From Phocaeicola fibrisolvens (GTDB lineage Bacteria > Bacteroidota > Bacteroidia > Bacteroidales > Bacteroidaceae): a stretch of DNA of 40,778 nt. The notes beneath the pieces were generated by a model. That model had not been told where the DNA came from, did not search any database, and saw nothing but the letters and a program-made list of their open reading frames with translations. The stretch spans positions 1-40,778 of the forward strand of contig NZ_JAOQJI010000037.1 in the NCBI RefSeq assembly GCF_025567125.1, read 5' to 3'. The translations under genes were made by a program, and so were the position numbers. The number at the start of each line of letters is the position of its first letter. Within the stretch, counting starts at the first letter, position 1. Below are positions 33,257 to 40,778 of this stretch, one piece after another.

Positions 33257-33363
33257 GACATAAATTGGAAATAAAAAAGAGGAAATAGGAGAAATATACT
33301 ATCTTTTTTAAAGAATTTATAGTAAGACAAAAATCTTTTTGTAGATGGTTTACGGAAGTAAAC

Positions 33364-35655
33364 TCAAGAATGATTCCCGAACCGGGAGGTATCCACATCT
33401 TTTACTTCTTTTTTCTTGTATCCGCCAAAACGGTAACTGAACGAAAGGGTGACACTCTGCAGGTAGCTTTTGGTATTCATGTCGAGATACTGTGCTCCGT
33501 TCCGGACTCTGGTCTTGGGGTTCATCGTGTTGAAAATGTCACTGCCTTTCAGTTGGAGCATGGCCCTGTCTTTGGCAAAGGTATAGCGCAAGGCGGCATC
33601 CACGAAGCCTACCGGTTGGATGTCGTAGCTTCCTTGTATGGACTGGGTCTGCCCGAAAGCGGTGACTTCCATTTTCAGGTTGGGCCGGCGGCACAGCTGG
33701 AAGGTATTTATCCACTGGCCGACTCCTACCCATTGCTGTTGGTTGAAAGGCGCATCATAGTATGCGCTGGCCTTGTCGTGCTTTAAGCTTGCCTGCAGGG
33801 TGAGGCGACTGTCCCACCAGTGGCCCACCTTGAAAGGAAGGATGGCAGTAAAAGCGAGCTCTTGGCTGTAATCCCAGTTTTGCCAGTTGTAGATGGCTTT
33901 CAGGCGGTCGGAATTCAGGTAGACGGTCTGCATGAAATAGTCGGGTATATAGCTGTAGCTTGCCTGAAAGATGTACTTGCTTTTCAGAATGTAGGTCAGG
34001 TCGACATCATATTCGGTGTAAGGGCGGAGGAAGGGATTCCCTACACTCTCGTTGTAGCCGTTCAGGTAGCTGGTGGCTCCGCTCAGTGTCCAGTAGTCGG
34101 GGTAGGTCTTGTCGGAACTGAAGGACAGCTGGAGGATGTGGGAGGCCGACGGCATGTAATTCAACTGGAGAGTGGGGTAGACGGCCCATTTCCGGTAATC
34201 CTGCATTTGATAGTATTCCAAGGTGGCAGAAGCACTCAGCGTCCATTGGGAGTTGAACGGCTTGTCGAATCCGGCGTAGACGTTGTAGGTATATTCACGG
34301 ATGCGGTTGTACAGGTTCTGGCCCTGCATTTCCGGCAAGTCATAGTCTTGTATGTTCCGGTTGTGCACGTAGGAAAAGGAAGTCCCGTAGTTCAGCATCC
34401 AGTCGTGCGGCAGTGAATGGCTCTGGTCGGCATAGATTTTCCAGCGGTCGATGTGCTGGTCGGAACGGCTGACGAAACGGGTTTCCACTTCTTCCGGGCT
34501 TTGGTCGAAGAAATTTTGGGTATCGGTTGAGGTGAAATTGGTATAGTCGGCACCGGCCCGGAAACCGAATCCGGAGGTGTAGTTCAAGGCGGCGTTGTGC
34601 ATCTGATGGTGTGTGCGGGAATCATTGAACGATTCGGAGATGCTGCCGCTGGAATGGCTGTGGTGCTGGCTGTTAGGGCTGAACTGGGTGGTGTACGACA
34701 ATTCGAGGGAGTTGTCGGCATCGAACTTGTAGGTTCCTCCGGCCCGCAGGGTATGTGCCAGGCTGCGTCCCGTATGTTCGGTCACCTGGTTCACGTTGTA
34801 CACCGGTCCTTTCACCGTATGATGAGCGAGGAAGTCGATGTAACCGCGGGTGTAGCTGCTTTGAAGGTTGTACATGAAATCCAGGTCGACTTTGGGAGAA
34901 GTATAGGCCAGTGTGACCCCTCCGTTGCCGCCGGCTTCCTTCTGCTGTTTGTATTCACCGCGGATTTCTCCTTGCAGCCCTCCTTCCCCGGGCTTGTATC
35001 CTTTCAGCACGAGGTTGATGGCGGCCCCGCGTACGTGGTACTGTGGAGGAGCGCTGTACATCACTTCTGCCTTTTCCACGCGTGAAGCCGGCATCCCCTT
35101 TAAGAGCGTGATGAGTTGTTCGTAGGTCATGGACGAGGGACGGCCGTTCAGCAGCAGACTGACGCCGCCTGCCCCAGCCAAGGTCAGTACGTCGTTCTGT
35201 TCAATCACGCCCGGAAGCTGTTTGAGGGCTTCGTAAGCATTGGTGACCAACCGCTGGGAAATCAGCTGCGGCATGTCGTAGCTCAGACGGCTGCCTTCCA
35301 CGGTGACCAGCGGGCGTTCTCCTTCTACTACGACTTCCTGAAGGGCGTAGTCTTTCGGCTGCAACACAAATGTACCGACATCTCTTCCGCTTCCCTCTTT
35401 TTCCAGGGTTTCATACAGCAGGTGCTGGAAGAGCAGGCGGTAACGTGTCGGCTGGTGATTCAGCAGAAAGGTGCCGTCGGTATTCGTGATGGTGGCTTCT
35501 ACAAATACAGAATCAATGGTTTGGAGTACGACCGTGGCTCCGTCAATGGGCTGGTGCGACGGGTCGGTGACTTTTCCTGTGATGGTTTGTGCAGTGACTG
35601 TGCCGAGCATCGTACCGAGCAGTAACAAGATGCTCACTAAAAAATACTTTTTCAT
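33364..35655 (-). CDS. TonB-receptor-like outer-membrane protein with CarboxypepD_reg and plug domains
   Basis: A 763-residue protein. The signal peptide is MKKYFLVSILLLLGTMLGTVTAQ. An N-terminal carboxypeptidase-like regulatory domain (ITGKVTDPSHQPIDGATVVL) is followed by LQEVVVEGERP, a TonB-box-like plug start, and a plug (YEALKQLPGVIEQND to RGAAINLVLKGY). The barrel is of the outer-membrane beta-barrel family-3 type. No SusD partner is next to it. It is divergent from a histidine kinase/response regulator pair that probably controls it. I used the ATG at 35655; upstream in-frame ATGs lie at or beyond the predicted transcription start. Confidence 0.86.
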   Translation of the reverse strand: MKKYFLVSILLLLGTMLGTVTAQTITGKVTDPSHQPIDGATVVLQTIDSVFVEATITNTDGTFLLNHQPTRYRLLFQHLLYETLEKEGSGRDVGTFVLQPKDYALQEVVVEGERPLVTVEGSRLSYDMPQLISQRLVTNAYEALKQLPGVIEQNDVLTLAGAGGVSLLLNGRPSSMTYEQLITLLKGMPASRVEKAEVMYSAPPQYHVRGAAINLVLKGYKPGEGGLQGEIRGEYKQQKEAGGNGGVTLAYTSPKVDLDFMYNLQSSYTRGYIDFLAHHTVKGPVYNVNQVTEHTGRSLAHTLRAGGTYKFDADNSLELSYTTQFSPNSQHHSHSSGSISESFNDSRTHHQMHNAALNYTSGFGFRAGADYTNFTSTDTQNFFDQSPEEVETRFVSRSDQHIDRWKIYADQSHSLPHDWMLNYGTSFSYVHNRNIQDYDLPEMQGQNLYNRIREYTYNVYAGFDKPFNSQWTLSASATLEYYQMQDYRKWAVYPTLQLNYMPSASHILQLSFSSDKTYPDYWTLSGATSYLNGYNESVGNPFLRPYTEYDVDLTYILKSKYIFQASYSYIPDYFMQTVYLNSDRLKAIYNWQNWDYSQELAFTAILPFKVGHWWDSRLTLQASLKHDKASAYYDAPFNQQQWVGVGQWINTFQLCRRPNLKMEVTAFGQTQSIQGSYDIQPVGFVDAALRYTFAKDRAMLQLKGSDIFNTMNPKTRVRNGAQYLDMNTKSYLQSVTLSFSYRFGGYKKKEVKDVDTSRFGNHS

Positions 35656-35693
35656 ATCGTTCGTGTCTTTATCTTTCATTATCTTTGACACTG

Positions 35694-35701
35694 CAAAACT
35701 A
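35694..35701 (-). promoter_or_regulatory. -7 element of the plug/barrel gene
   Basis: TAGTTTTG on the minus strand. The predicted start is about 35687, and the 11-bp repeats begin about 36 bases upstream of it. Confidence 0.55.
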
Positions 35702-35722
35702 AAAAGCCCGTTTTGCTTTTTG

Positions 35723-35765
35723 GGTTAAGGCAAGGTTAACGCTACGTTAACGGCTTTCGTTTACG
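35723..35765. promoter_or_regulatory. Candidate operator: 11-bp-phased direct repeats
   Basis: GGTTAAGG at 35723, GGTTAACG at 35734 and CGTTAACG at 35745 are spaced exactly 11 bp. A related CGTTTACG follows at 35758 (13 bp). OmpR-family regulators bind such phased direct repeats. It lies between the plug/barrel gene and the two-component pair. Confidence 0.6.
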
Positions 35766-35781
35766 TGAAGAATATACGGTT

Positions 35782-37182
35782 ATGAAGATGAAACACATTC
35801 GCTGGATTGCGGTAGTGGGACTGATTGCGATTGTCGAACTGCAGTATGTCTGGCTGGTCAATACTTACAAGCTGACACGGGAGAATGTCATGCGGCAAAG
35901 TCATGAGCTCTTCAAGGACGCGGCGCTTCAGGAAACTTTCTGTCGGATGAGCCTCTGGAAGCAATTGTATGGGAAGAAGGATTCCACGTATACTTATCAA
36001 TTTAAACTGGAAGAGGAGGTGGAGGACAGCGATACGCTGCAGTCTTCTACTCCGGAAACGCGCGAGTTCATCGAATCGGCAGTCTTTATCGCCCTGCAGG
36101 AAGGGGTGCTGAATACGTTCAAGATGGATGTGTCTTTGTATCGTTTGGATTCCATTTATACCCACCTGCTGGACTCGGTCGGTATCTCGGCCAAGGTGTC
36201 GACTTGTATGACAGATTCGTTGGGGAATGTGTTGCAGGCATCCTCTCCGCAGGCAAAGCTGGAGGGGCAGAAATATTTGAAAACGCAACCGGTAGCTCTC
36301 GACATGGCACATACTCGCTATCTGCAAGGGGTGATTCTGAATCCCTACTGGGTGATTTTCCAGCGTATGACGCTGCTGCTGATTGCCACGGTGCTGATTA
36401 TGGCGTTGGTCATTGTCTGTATTGTGTATCAGATACGGGTCATTATCCGTCAGGACAAGATTGCCAAGGTAAGGGAGGATTTCTCGTATGCCATGATTCA
36501 CGACATGAAGACGCCGCTGAGTTCCATCCTGATGGGAACGGAGATTCTGGAAAGTGGGCGTTTAGACGGACAGCCGGAAAAGAAGGAACGGTATTTCCGG
36601 ATTGTGAAGGAGGAGGGAGAGCATCTGCTGGCACTGACCAACAAGGTGCTGACACTTTCCAAACTGGAGAATCATGCACTGAAATTAGAGCAGACGGATT
36701 GTCTGCTCCGACCGATTTTGGAGGATTTGGCGGAGAAGTACAAGGCGAAGGCAACCAAGCCGGTGACGTTTGTCTGGCATTTGCAGGAAGAAACGGTCTG
36801 GGCGGACGAGGAATTTCTGAAAGAAGCGCTCAGCAACCTGATAGACAATGCCTTGAAGTATTCGGGTGAATCGGTGGAGATTACGTTCGTTTCGGAACGG
36901 AAAGCGGATGGAACGGTCTGTGTGACGGTGGCCGACAATGGCTTCGGTATTCCTTTAAAAGACCAGCGGAAGATTTTTGAGAAATATGAACGGGCAGAAG
37001 CCAGTGCGCGCAGCCGTTCCGGAGGTGCTCCCGGCTTTGGACTGGGACTGAACTATGTGCTCCGGATTATGGAGGCACACGACGGGCGGGTGACACTGGA
37101 AAGCATGGAGGGCGAATACAGTCGGTTTACGTTGGTTTTCCCTCCAGAGAGTGCCATGGACGATAAAAAAGAGGAACAATAA
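35782..37182 (+). CDS. Sensor histidine kinase
   Basis: A 466-residue kinase. Membrane segments are at about 6-22 and 194-218, flanking a periplasmic sensor of about 170 residues with no recognised fold. The DHp domain has the H box FSYAMIHDMKTPL with His240. The ATPase domain has NLIDNALKYSG, DNGFGI and GFGLGL. No clear HAMP domain. Two codons separate its stop from the response regulator start. Resembles the B. fragilis RprX type, but I cannot assign orthology. Confidence 0.93.
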   Translation: MKMKHIRWIAVVGLIAIVELQYVWLVNTYKLTRENVMRQSHELFKDAALQETFCRMSLWKQLYGKKDSTYTYQFKLEEEVEDSDTLQSSTPETREFIESAVFIALQEGVLNTFKMDVSLYRLDSIYTHLLDSVGISAKVSTCMTDSLGNVLQASSPQAKLEGQKYLKTQPVALDMAHTRYLQGVILNPYWVIFQRMTLLLIATVLIMALVIVCIVYQIRVIIRQDKIAKVREDFSYAMIHDMKTPLSSILMGTEILESGRLDGQPEKKERYFRIVKEEGEHLLALTNKVLTLSKLENHALKLEQTDCLLRPILEDLAEKYKAKATKPVTFVWHLQEETVWADEEFLKEALSNLIDNALKYSGESVEITFVSERKADGTVCVTVADNGFGIPLKDQRKIFEKYERAEASARSRSGGAPGFGLGLNYVLRIMEAHDGRVTLESMEGEYSRFTLVFPPESAMDDKKEEQ

Positions 37183-37183
37183 T

Positions 37184-37900
37184 ATGGAAGGACAGATCAT
37201 CAAACTGCTGTTAGTGGAAGACGATGCGAACCTGTGTTATATCATTCAGGGAGGCCTGGAGGATATGATTGGCGGGTATAAAGTGCTGACGGCAGCCAAT
37301 GGCGAGGAAGGGCTGAAGGTGTGGAAGGCAGAGCAGCCGGATGTCATCGTGGCCGACATAGAGATGCCGGTGATGGACGGGTATGAGATGGTGAAACGTA
37401 TCCGGGAAGAAGATGAGCATATCCCCATCTTGTTTACTTCCGGACGGGTTTCGCCGAAAGATGTAGTGAAAGGTTATGAACTGGGTGTGAACAACTATGT
37501 CAAGAAGCCTTTTCTGGCCGAGGAACTGCATGCGCATGTCACGGCTTTGTTGAAACTGACCCGGGGCCTGCAGGTACAGAAGGAGGTGCCGGAGGTATCC
37601 ATCGGGCGACTGTTCTCGTTTGATACCACACGTGGAGTCTTGAAGCAGAAAAGCGGAGAAGAACGTATGCTGACGGTGCGGGAGGCCGATTTGCTCCGTA
37701 TGTTGTGCGAGCACAAGGGGCAGGTCGTACGGCGGGAGGTTATCTTGTCGCGTCTGTGGAATACAGAGGAGGATTATTTCGCTTCGCGCAGCCTGGATGT
37801 CTTCGTGTCGCGTCTGCGCAAATTGCTGGCGAACGATGAGACAGTGGAGCTGAAGACCGTGAAGGGCGTCGGTTTGATATTGGAAGAAAGAAAAGTTTAA
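37184..37900 (+). CDS. OmpR/PhoB-family response regulator
   Basis: A 238-residue regulator. The receiver (1-120) has the acidic pair E12/D13-D14, phosphorylation site Asp58 (VADIEMPVMDG), a T85/S86 switch residue region and a KKP lysine at about 108. The winged-helix DNA-binding domain (about 135-235) includes LTVREADLLRMLCEHKGQVV and SRSLDVFVSRLRKLL. It should be phosphorylated by the kinase immediately upstream and bind the phased repeats at 35723-35765; the latter is inference. Confidence 0.95.
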   Translation: MEGQIIKLLLVEDDANLCYIIQGGLEDMIGGYKVLTAANGEEGLKVWKAEQPDVIVADIEMPVMDGYEMVKRIREEDEHIPILFTSGRVSPKDVVKGYELGVNNYVKKPFLAEELHAHVTALLKLTRGLQVQKEVPEVSIGRLFSFDTTRGVLKQKSGEERMLTVREADLLRMLCEHKGQVVRREVILSRLWNTEEDYFASRSLDVFVSRLRKLLANDETVELKTVKGVGLILEERKV

Positions 37901-37918
37901 TTTAAATACAAAACGAAT

Positions 37919-38953
37919 ATGCAATATTTTAAGAGTGATTACATGGAAGGAGCGCATCCGCTGATTCTGGAGCGCTTGAGTCAGACGAATATGGAAAAAA
38001 CTTCGGGTTACGGCACGGATGAGTATTGTGCTTCGGCCCGTCGGAAAATTGCAGAGGCATGCGGCTGTCCGCAGGCGGAAGTGCATTTCATGGTGGGAGG
38101 TACGCAGACCAATGCCACGGTCATTACGGCAGTGTTGCGTCCGTATGAGGGTGTGATTGCGGCGGTAACCGGTCACATCAACCAGCATGAAGCCGGAGCG
38201 GTGGAAGCGGGAGGCCATAAGGTGCTGGCTTTGCCTCACCACGAAGGAAAACTGGATGCAGCGGAGGTAGACCGTTATGTGACAGCCTTTTATCAGGACC
38301 CGAGCTGGGACCACATGGTGGCACCGGGGATGGTGTATATTTCGCATCCGACGGAGTACGGTACACTGTACACCTTGGAAGAACTGAAGGCGTTGTCTGC
38401 CGTATGTCGCAAGCATAAGATTCCGTTGTTCTTGGATGGGGCCCGTCTGGGTTACGGACTGGCGGCACGGGATACGGATGTGACCTTGAAGGACATCGCT
38501 ACCTTGTGTGATATTTTCTATATCGGAGGAACCAAGGTAGGAGCGTTGTTTGGAGAAGCCGTGGTGATTCCGCAGCCCGGAATGATTCGTCAGTTTGATA
38601 CGATTATCAAGCAGCGGGGTGTATTGTTGGCTAAAGGACGTCTGCTGGGCTTGCAGTTCGATACCCTGTTTACCGACGGGTTGTATGTGAAGATTGCCCG
38701 TCATGCCATCGATATGGCGGAGCGGATTGTGGAAGGTCTGAAGGCATACGGCTATACATTTTTCATTCGTCCGCAGAGTAACCAGTTGTTTGTCACGCTC
38801 GAAAACTGTTTGTTTGAGAGACTGGTGCAGCGCGTCGGATTTGAAGTCTGGGAAAAACGTGCCGACGGAACGACGGTGGTACGTATTGCTACCAGCTGGG
38901 CCACTCGGGAAGAAGATGTAGCCGAATTGCTGGAAGAGTTGAAAAAGAAATAA
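37919..38953 (+). CDS. ltaE: Low-specificity L-threonine aldolase
   Basis: A 344-residue PLP enzyme that cleaves threonine/allo-threonine to glycine and acetaldehyde. YGTDEYCASARRKIAEACG opens the fold, the substrate/PLP region is FLDGARLGYG (171-180), and the PLP lysine is K206 in GGTKVGALFGE. Starts 18 bases after the response regulator; co-transcription is likely, but function is unrelated. Confidence 0.93.
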   Translation: MQYFKSDYMEGAHPLILERLSQTNMEKTSGYGTDEYCASARRKIAEACGCPQAEVHFMVGGTQTNATVITAVLRPYEGVIAAVTGHINQHEAGAVEAGGHKVLALPHHEGKLDAAEVDRYVTAFYQDPSWDHMVAPGMVYISHPTEYGTLYTLEELKALSAVCRKHKIPLFLDGARLGYGLAARDTDVTLKDIATLCDIFYIGGTKVGALFGEAVVIPQPGMIRQFDTIIKQRGVLLAKGRLLGLQFDTLFTDGLYVKIARHAIDMAERIVEGLKAYGYTFFIRPQSNQLFVTLENCLFERLVQRVGFEVWEKRADGTTVVRIATSWATREEDVAELLEELKKK

Positions 38954-38977
38954 CCGCTAATAAATAGTGGAATTAAG

Positions 38978-39032
38978 CAGTCGGCCTCGCAAAGCCATCG
39001 GTTTTTACCATGGCGTCTTGCGGGGCCGGCTG
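38978..39032. terminator. Long hairpin between convergent genes
   Basis: CAGTCGGCCTCGC pairs with GCGGGGCCGGCTG, with an inner GCCAT/ATGGC stem. There is no strong T-tract, so it is a weak terminator or an mRNA end-protecting structure. Confidence 0.55.
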
Positions 39033-39035
39033 TGT

Positions 39036-39563
39036 TTATTTCGCCTCTTCTTCCTTGAACCAAGAGGCATACATCAGGTAGCCGTTGGCAATTTTCTGAT
39101 TGAGTTCCTTGCTTTGTGCCGGATCGACTTTCTTGATGAACTTGGCCGGAACACCTCCCCAGAGGGTATGGGGCTCGATGACGGTGTTTGCCAACACCAG
39201 GGCACCGGCAGCCACGATGGCTCCTTCTCCCACTACAGCATGGTCGAGTAGGGTAGACCCCATGCCAATCAGGGCATTGTCGTGTACGCAGGCCCCGTGA
39301 AGTGTCACGTTGTGGCCGATGGATACGTCGTTGCCGATTTCTACAGTCGATTTTTCATACAAGGTGTGGAGTACGGTGCCGTCTTGGATGTTCACCCGGT
39401 CGCCGATGCGGATGGAGTTCACATCGCCCCGAAGTACGGCATTGAACCATACGCTACAGTCGCGTCCCATTACTACGTCGCCAATAATCGTGGCGTTATC
39501 GGCCAGATAACAGTTTTCGCCGATTTGAGGAGTAAATCCTCTGACAGATTTTATTAGTGCCAT
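39036..39563 (-). CDS. Gamma-carbonic-anhydrase family protein (left-handed beta helix)
   Basis: A 175-residue hexapeptide-repeat protein. Metal histidines are H66 (DGTVLH), H84 and H89 (IGHNVTLHG), the layout of gamma-class carbonic anhydrases (YrdA/PaaY-like). The repeats I-x-x-G are clear from 20 to 145. Many family members have weak or no carbonic anhydrase activity, so activity is not certain. Monocistronic. Confidence 0.92.
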   Translation of the reverse strand: MALIKSVRGFTPQIGENCYLADNATIIGDVVMGRDCSVWFNAVLRGDVNSIRIGDRVNIQDGTVLHTLYEKSTVEIGNDVSIGHNVTLHGACVHDNALIGMGSTLLDHAVVGEGAIVAAGALVLANTVIEPHTLWGGVPAKFIKKVDPAQSKELNQKIANGYLMYASWFKEEEAK

Positions 39564-40238
39564 AAGTTTGTTTCATTTGATAAAGCGGCCTAAGTTAGTA
39601 GATTTTTGGGAATTCTCTATGATTTTTGTAGGTCTTGCAGCAGCTTTTTCCGTAGAAGTTGAATGCTGACAGGGCTGATTCTTTCAGGAAAGGGAGTATT
39701 TTTCAGAAATGCTAGGGCAATAAATCTCTTTTTTCTCTCTGTTTTCTATGTTTCCAATGTGTAAACCGTAGGTTTTCCTTTCGGGAAACGTACGTTTTCC
39801 TTGGCGGAAACCTACGTTTCCCGAAAGGGAGACATAGAAAATGTCGGGAGCTTTGGGACAAAATGTGCCTGCGGTGTGAATTTTTCGGGGCGTTATTTGT
39901 CATGCAGCATGGAATAATCACGGATTTTATGGTGGACTGGTGATTCCGTTTCCTGCATTTTTCGGGCGTTTTTTCGGTTTTTGGCCTTCGTGCAGAAGAA
40001 TTCCGGGCAGGATTTTCCGCGTTTTTGCTGTTTTTTGTACCGGTTCGGCATGTATTTTTGCCTTTCCCTTTTACGTATGCGAGTATATGCGTGCGTACAC
40101 ATGCCCGCGCGAAATACATAATGTAGGGCTGTTTCCGTCCGTTTTTCCCTTGTCCAAAAAATGTCCACATACAATTGGTTCTTATTCAGTGATTTACAAA
40201 AATTCTTCAAAATTTCCGCAAAAAAGTATTGCGTAAAA
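39564..40238. other. Non-coding region upstream of the rRNA promoters
   Basis: No gene I can support. It contains repeat element copy B (39743-39848) and a 22-base alternating purine-pyrimidine run at 40083-40104. AT-rich sequence just before 40239 may act as an UP-like upstream element. Confidence 0.5.
39743..39848. repeat. Palindromic 22-bp tandem-repeat element, copy B
   Basis: Complete units begin at about 39763, 39785 and 39807, each built on AAACsTAsGTTTyC. The left end TCTATGTTTCC mirrors the right end GGGAGACATAGA. The right end GAGACATAGAAAATGTCGG matches GAAACGTAGACAATGCCGG of copy A. Confidence 0.65.
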
Positions 40239-40269
40239 GTTGCAGAACCGGAAAAAGTGCGTACCTTTG
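40239..40269 (+). promoter_or_regulatory. rRNA promoter P1
   Basis: TTG at 40240-40242, a 19-base spacer and TACCTTTG at 40262-40269. The initiating region continues GCAACCGCTTTC, nearly the same as in P2. Confidence 0.82.
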
Positions 40270-40443
40270 CAACCGCTTTCGAGAGGGAGAGCCGCTGAGA
40301 ATGACAGAATGGTAAAGAGAGGCAGACTTACTGAAGGCGCTGCACCCGAGTATCTTACCTTGCAGGGACGCAAGGGAGCGAGAAAAGGATAAGCCCGGAG
40401 AGGTCCTCCTGAAAAACTTTTTCGAAAAAAAACTTCGAAAAAA

Positions 40444-40475
40444 TTTGGAGGGAAAGAAAAAACGCCTTACCTTTG
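40444..40475 (+). promoter_or_regulatory. rRNA promoter P2
   Basis: TTTG at 40444-40447, a 20-base spacer and TACCTTTG at 40468-40475, followed by GCAAACGCTTTC. About 210 bases before 16S. Confidence 0.85.
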
Positions 40476-40514
40476 CAAACGCTTTCCCCCTGAAACGGGA
40501 GCTCAAGAAAAGAT

Positions 40515-40526
40515 AGTTCTTTGAAA
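40515..40526 (+). promoter_or_regulatory. boxA-like antitermination site
   Basis: AGTTCTTTGAAA resembles the rRNA boxA core (TGCTCTTTAACA in E. coli). Its place between P2 and 16S fits a Nus-factor site. Confidence 0.5.
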
Positions 40527-40684
40527 GACTTTAGATAAACAAACGAAGATGTAGTACAAGAAGTAGTCTTATATATAATGTATATGTGAGATGAAACAAG
40601 AACCGTCAATAACCTGAAAAGGATATAGAAAATCGGTTTCCTGGAACAGAATCAACGATACCCGCAAGGGTAAGAGAATATTTT

Positions 40685-40778
40685 ACAATGAAGAGTTTGA
40701 TCCTGGCTCAGGATGAACGCTAGCTACAGGCTTAACACATGCAAGTCGAGGGGCAGCATGAACTTAGCTTGCTAAGTT
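40685..40778 (+). rRNA. 16S ribosomal RNA, 5' end (partial)
   Basis: AGAGTTTGATCCTGGCTCAG at 40692 is the universal 5' 16S primer site, followed by GATGAACGCTAGCTACAGG, typical of Bacteroides. The V1 stem (GCATGAACTTAGCTTGCTAAG) is most like Phocaeicola-type species. The gene runs off the right edge; the mature 5' end is approximate. Confidence 0.97.

Noticed and set aside
39712..40210. Overlapping minus-strand reading frames of 105 and 152 codons before the rRNA operon
   Set aside because: Basic, low-complexity translations across a repeat element and an AT-rich control region; no domain, no promoter match.

Overview
The window looks like a chromosomal stretch of a gut Bacteroidales species, most likely a Phocaeicola/Bacteroides. 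Supporting signs are: promoters of the Bacteroidetes type (TTTG/TTG, a 19-21 bp spacer, then TAnnTTTG) upstream of many genes; weak Shine-Dalgarno sequences; SusC-like plug/barrel proteins; a BtuB/BtuG cobalamin locus; an anaerobic sulfatase-maturase; and the first ~95 bases of a Bacteroides-type 16S rRNA at the right edge. The genus-level call is inference from the short V1 segment of the 16S and from overall similarity.

Layout. 1-12068 is mostly housekeeping: a DUF4491 membrane protein coupled to an Lrp/AsnC regulator; a Nudix hydrolase followed by a 1005-residue TPR protein and an outer-membrane barrel; ribD; a tightly packed prmC-recX-comF set; pyrE; an SRPBCC protein; argH. 12103-12786 holds tRNA-Gly(GCC) and tRNA-Leu(TAA) from one strong promoter, followed by a decayed rhuM-like remnant. 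12980-14434 is an hsp20/cbpA heat-shock pair. 14435-15172 has no convincing gene but carries a palindromic tandem-repeat element that recurs at 39743-39848. 15173-22941 is a cobalamin-uptake island: a divergent ArsR regulator, a cobalamin riboswitch, btuB, btuG and three further surface lipoproteins, two of which are BtuG-like propellers. 23010-24718 is an OxyR regulator facing a YgaP-like membrane protein and a thioredoxin.

24797-26520 is the most unusual block. An HPr-kinase-like P-loop protein is divergent from a SipW/ER-type (Ser-His) signal-peptidase-like protein and a PqqD-like peptide-binding protein. These are parts normally seen around ribosomally made, modified peptides, but no precursor peptide is visible. 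26543-31485 is a minus-strand operon: priA, a PHP phosphoesterase, a low-molecular-weight phosphatase and the sulfatase-maturating radical SAM enzyme. It is followed by a Gfo/Idh/MocA oxidoreductase and a small OmpA/PorT-like barrel.

33364-38953 contains an outer-membrane plug/barrel protein divergent from a histidine kinase/OmpR-type regulator pair. The intergenic gap has three direct repeats spaced exactly 11 bp, a strong candidate operator. Threonine aldolase and a gamma-carbonic-anhydrase-like protein follow. The last kilobase is the rRNA control region with two tandem promoters and a boxA-like site leading into 16S rRNA.
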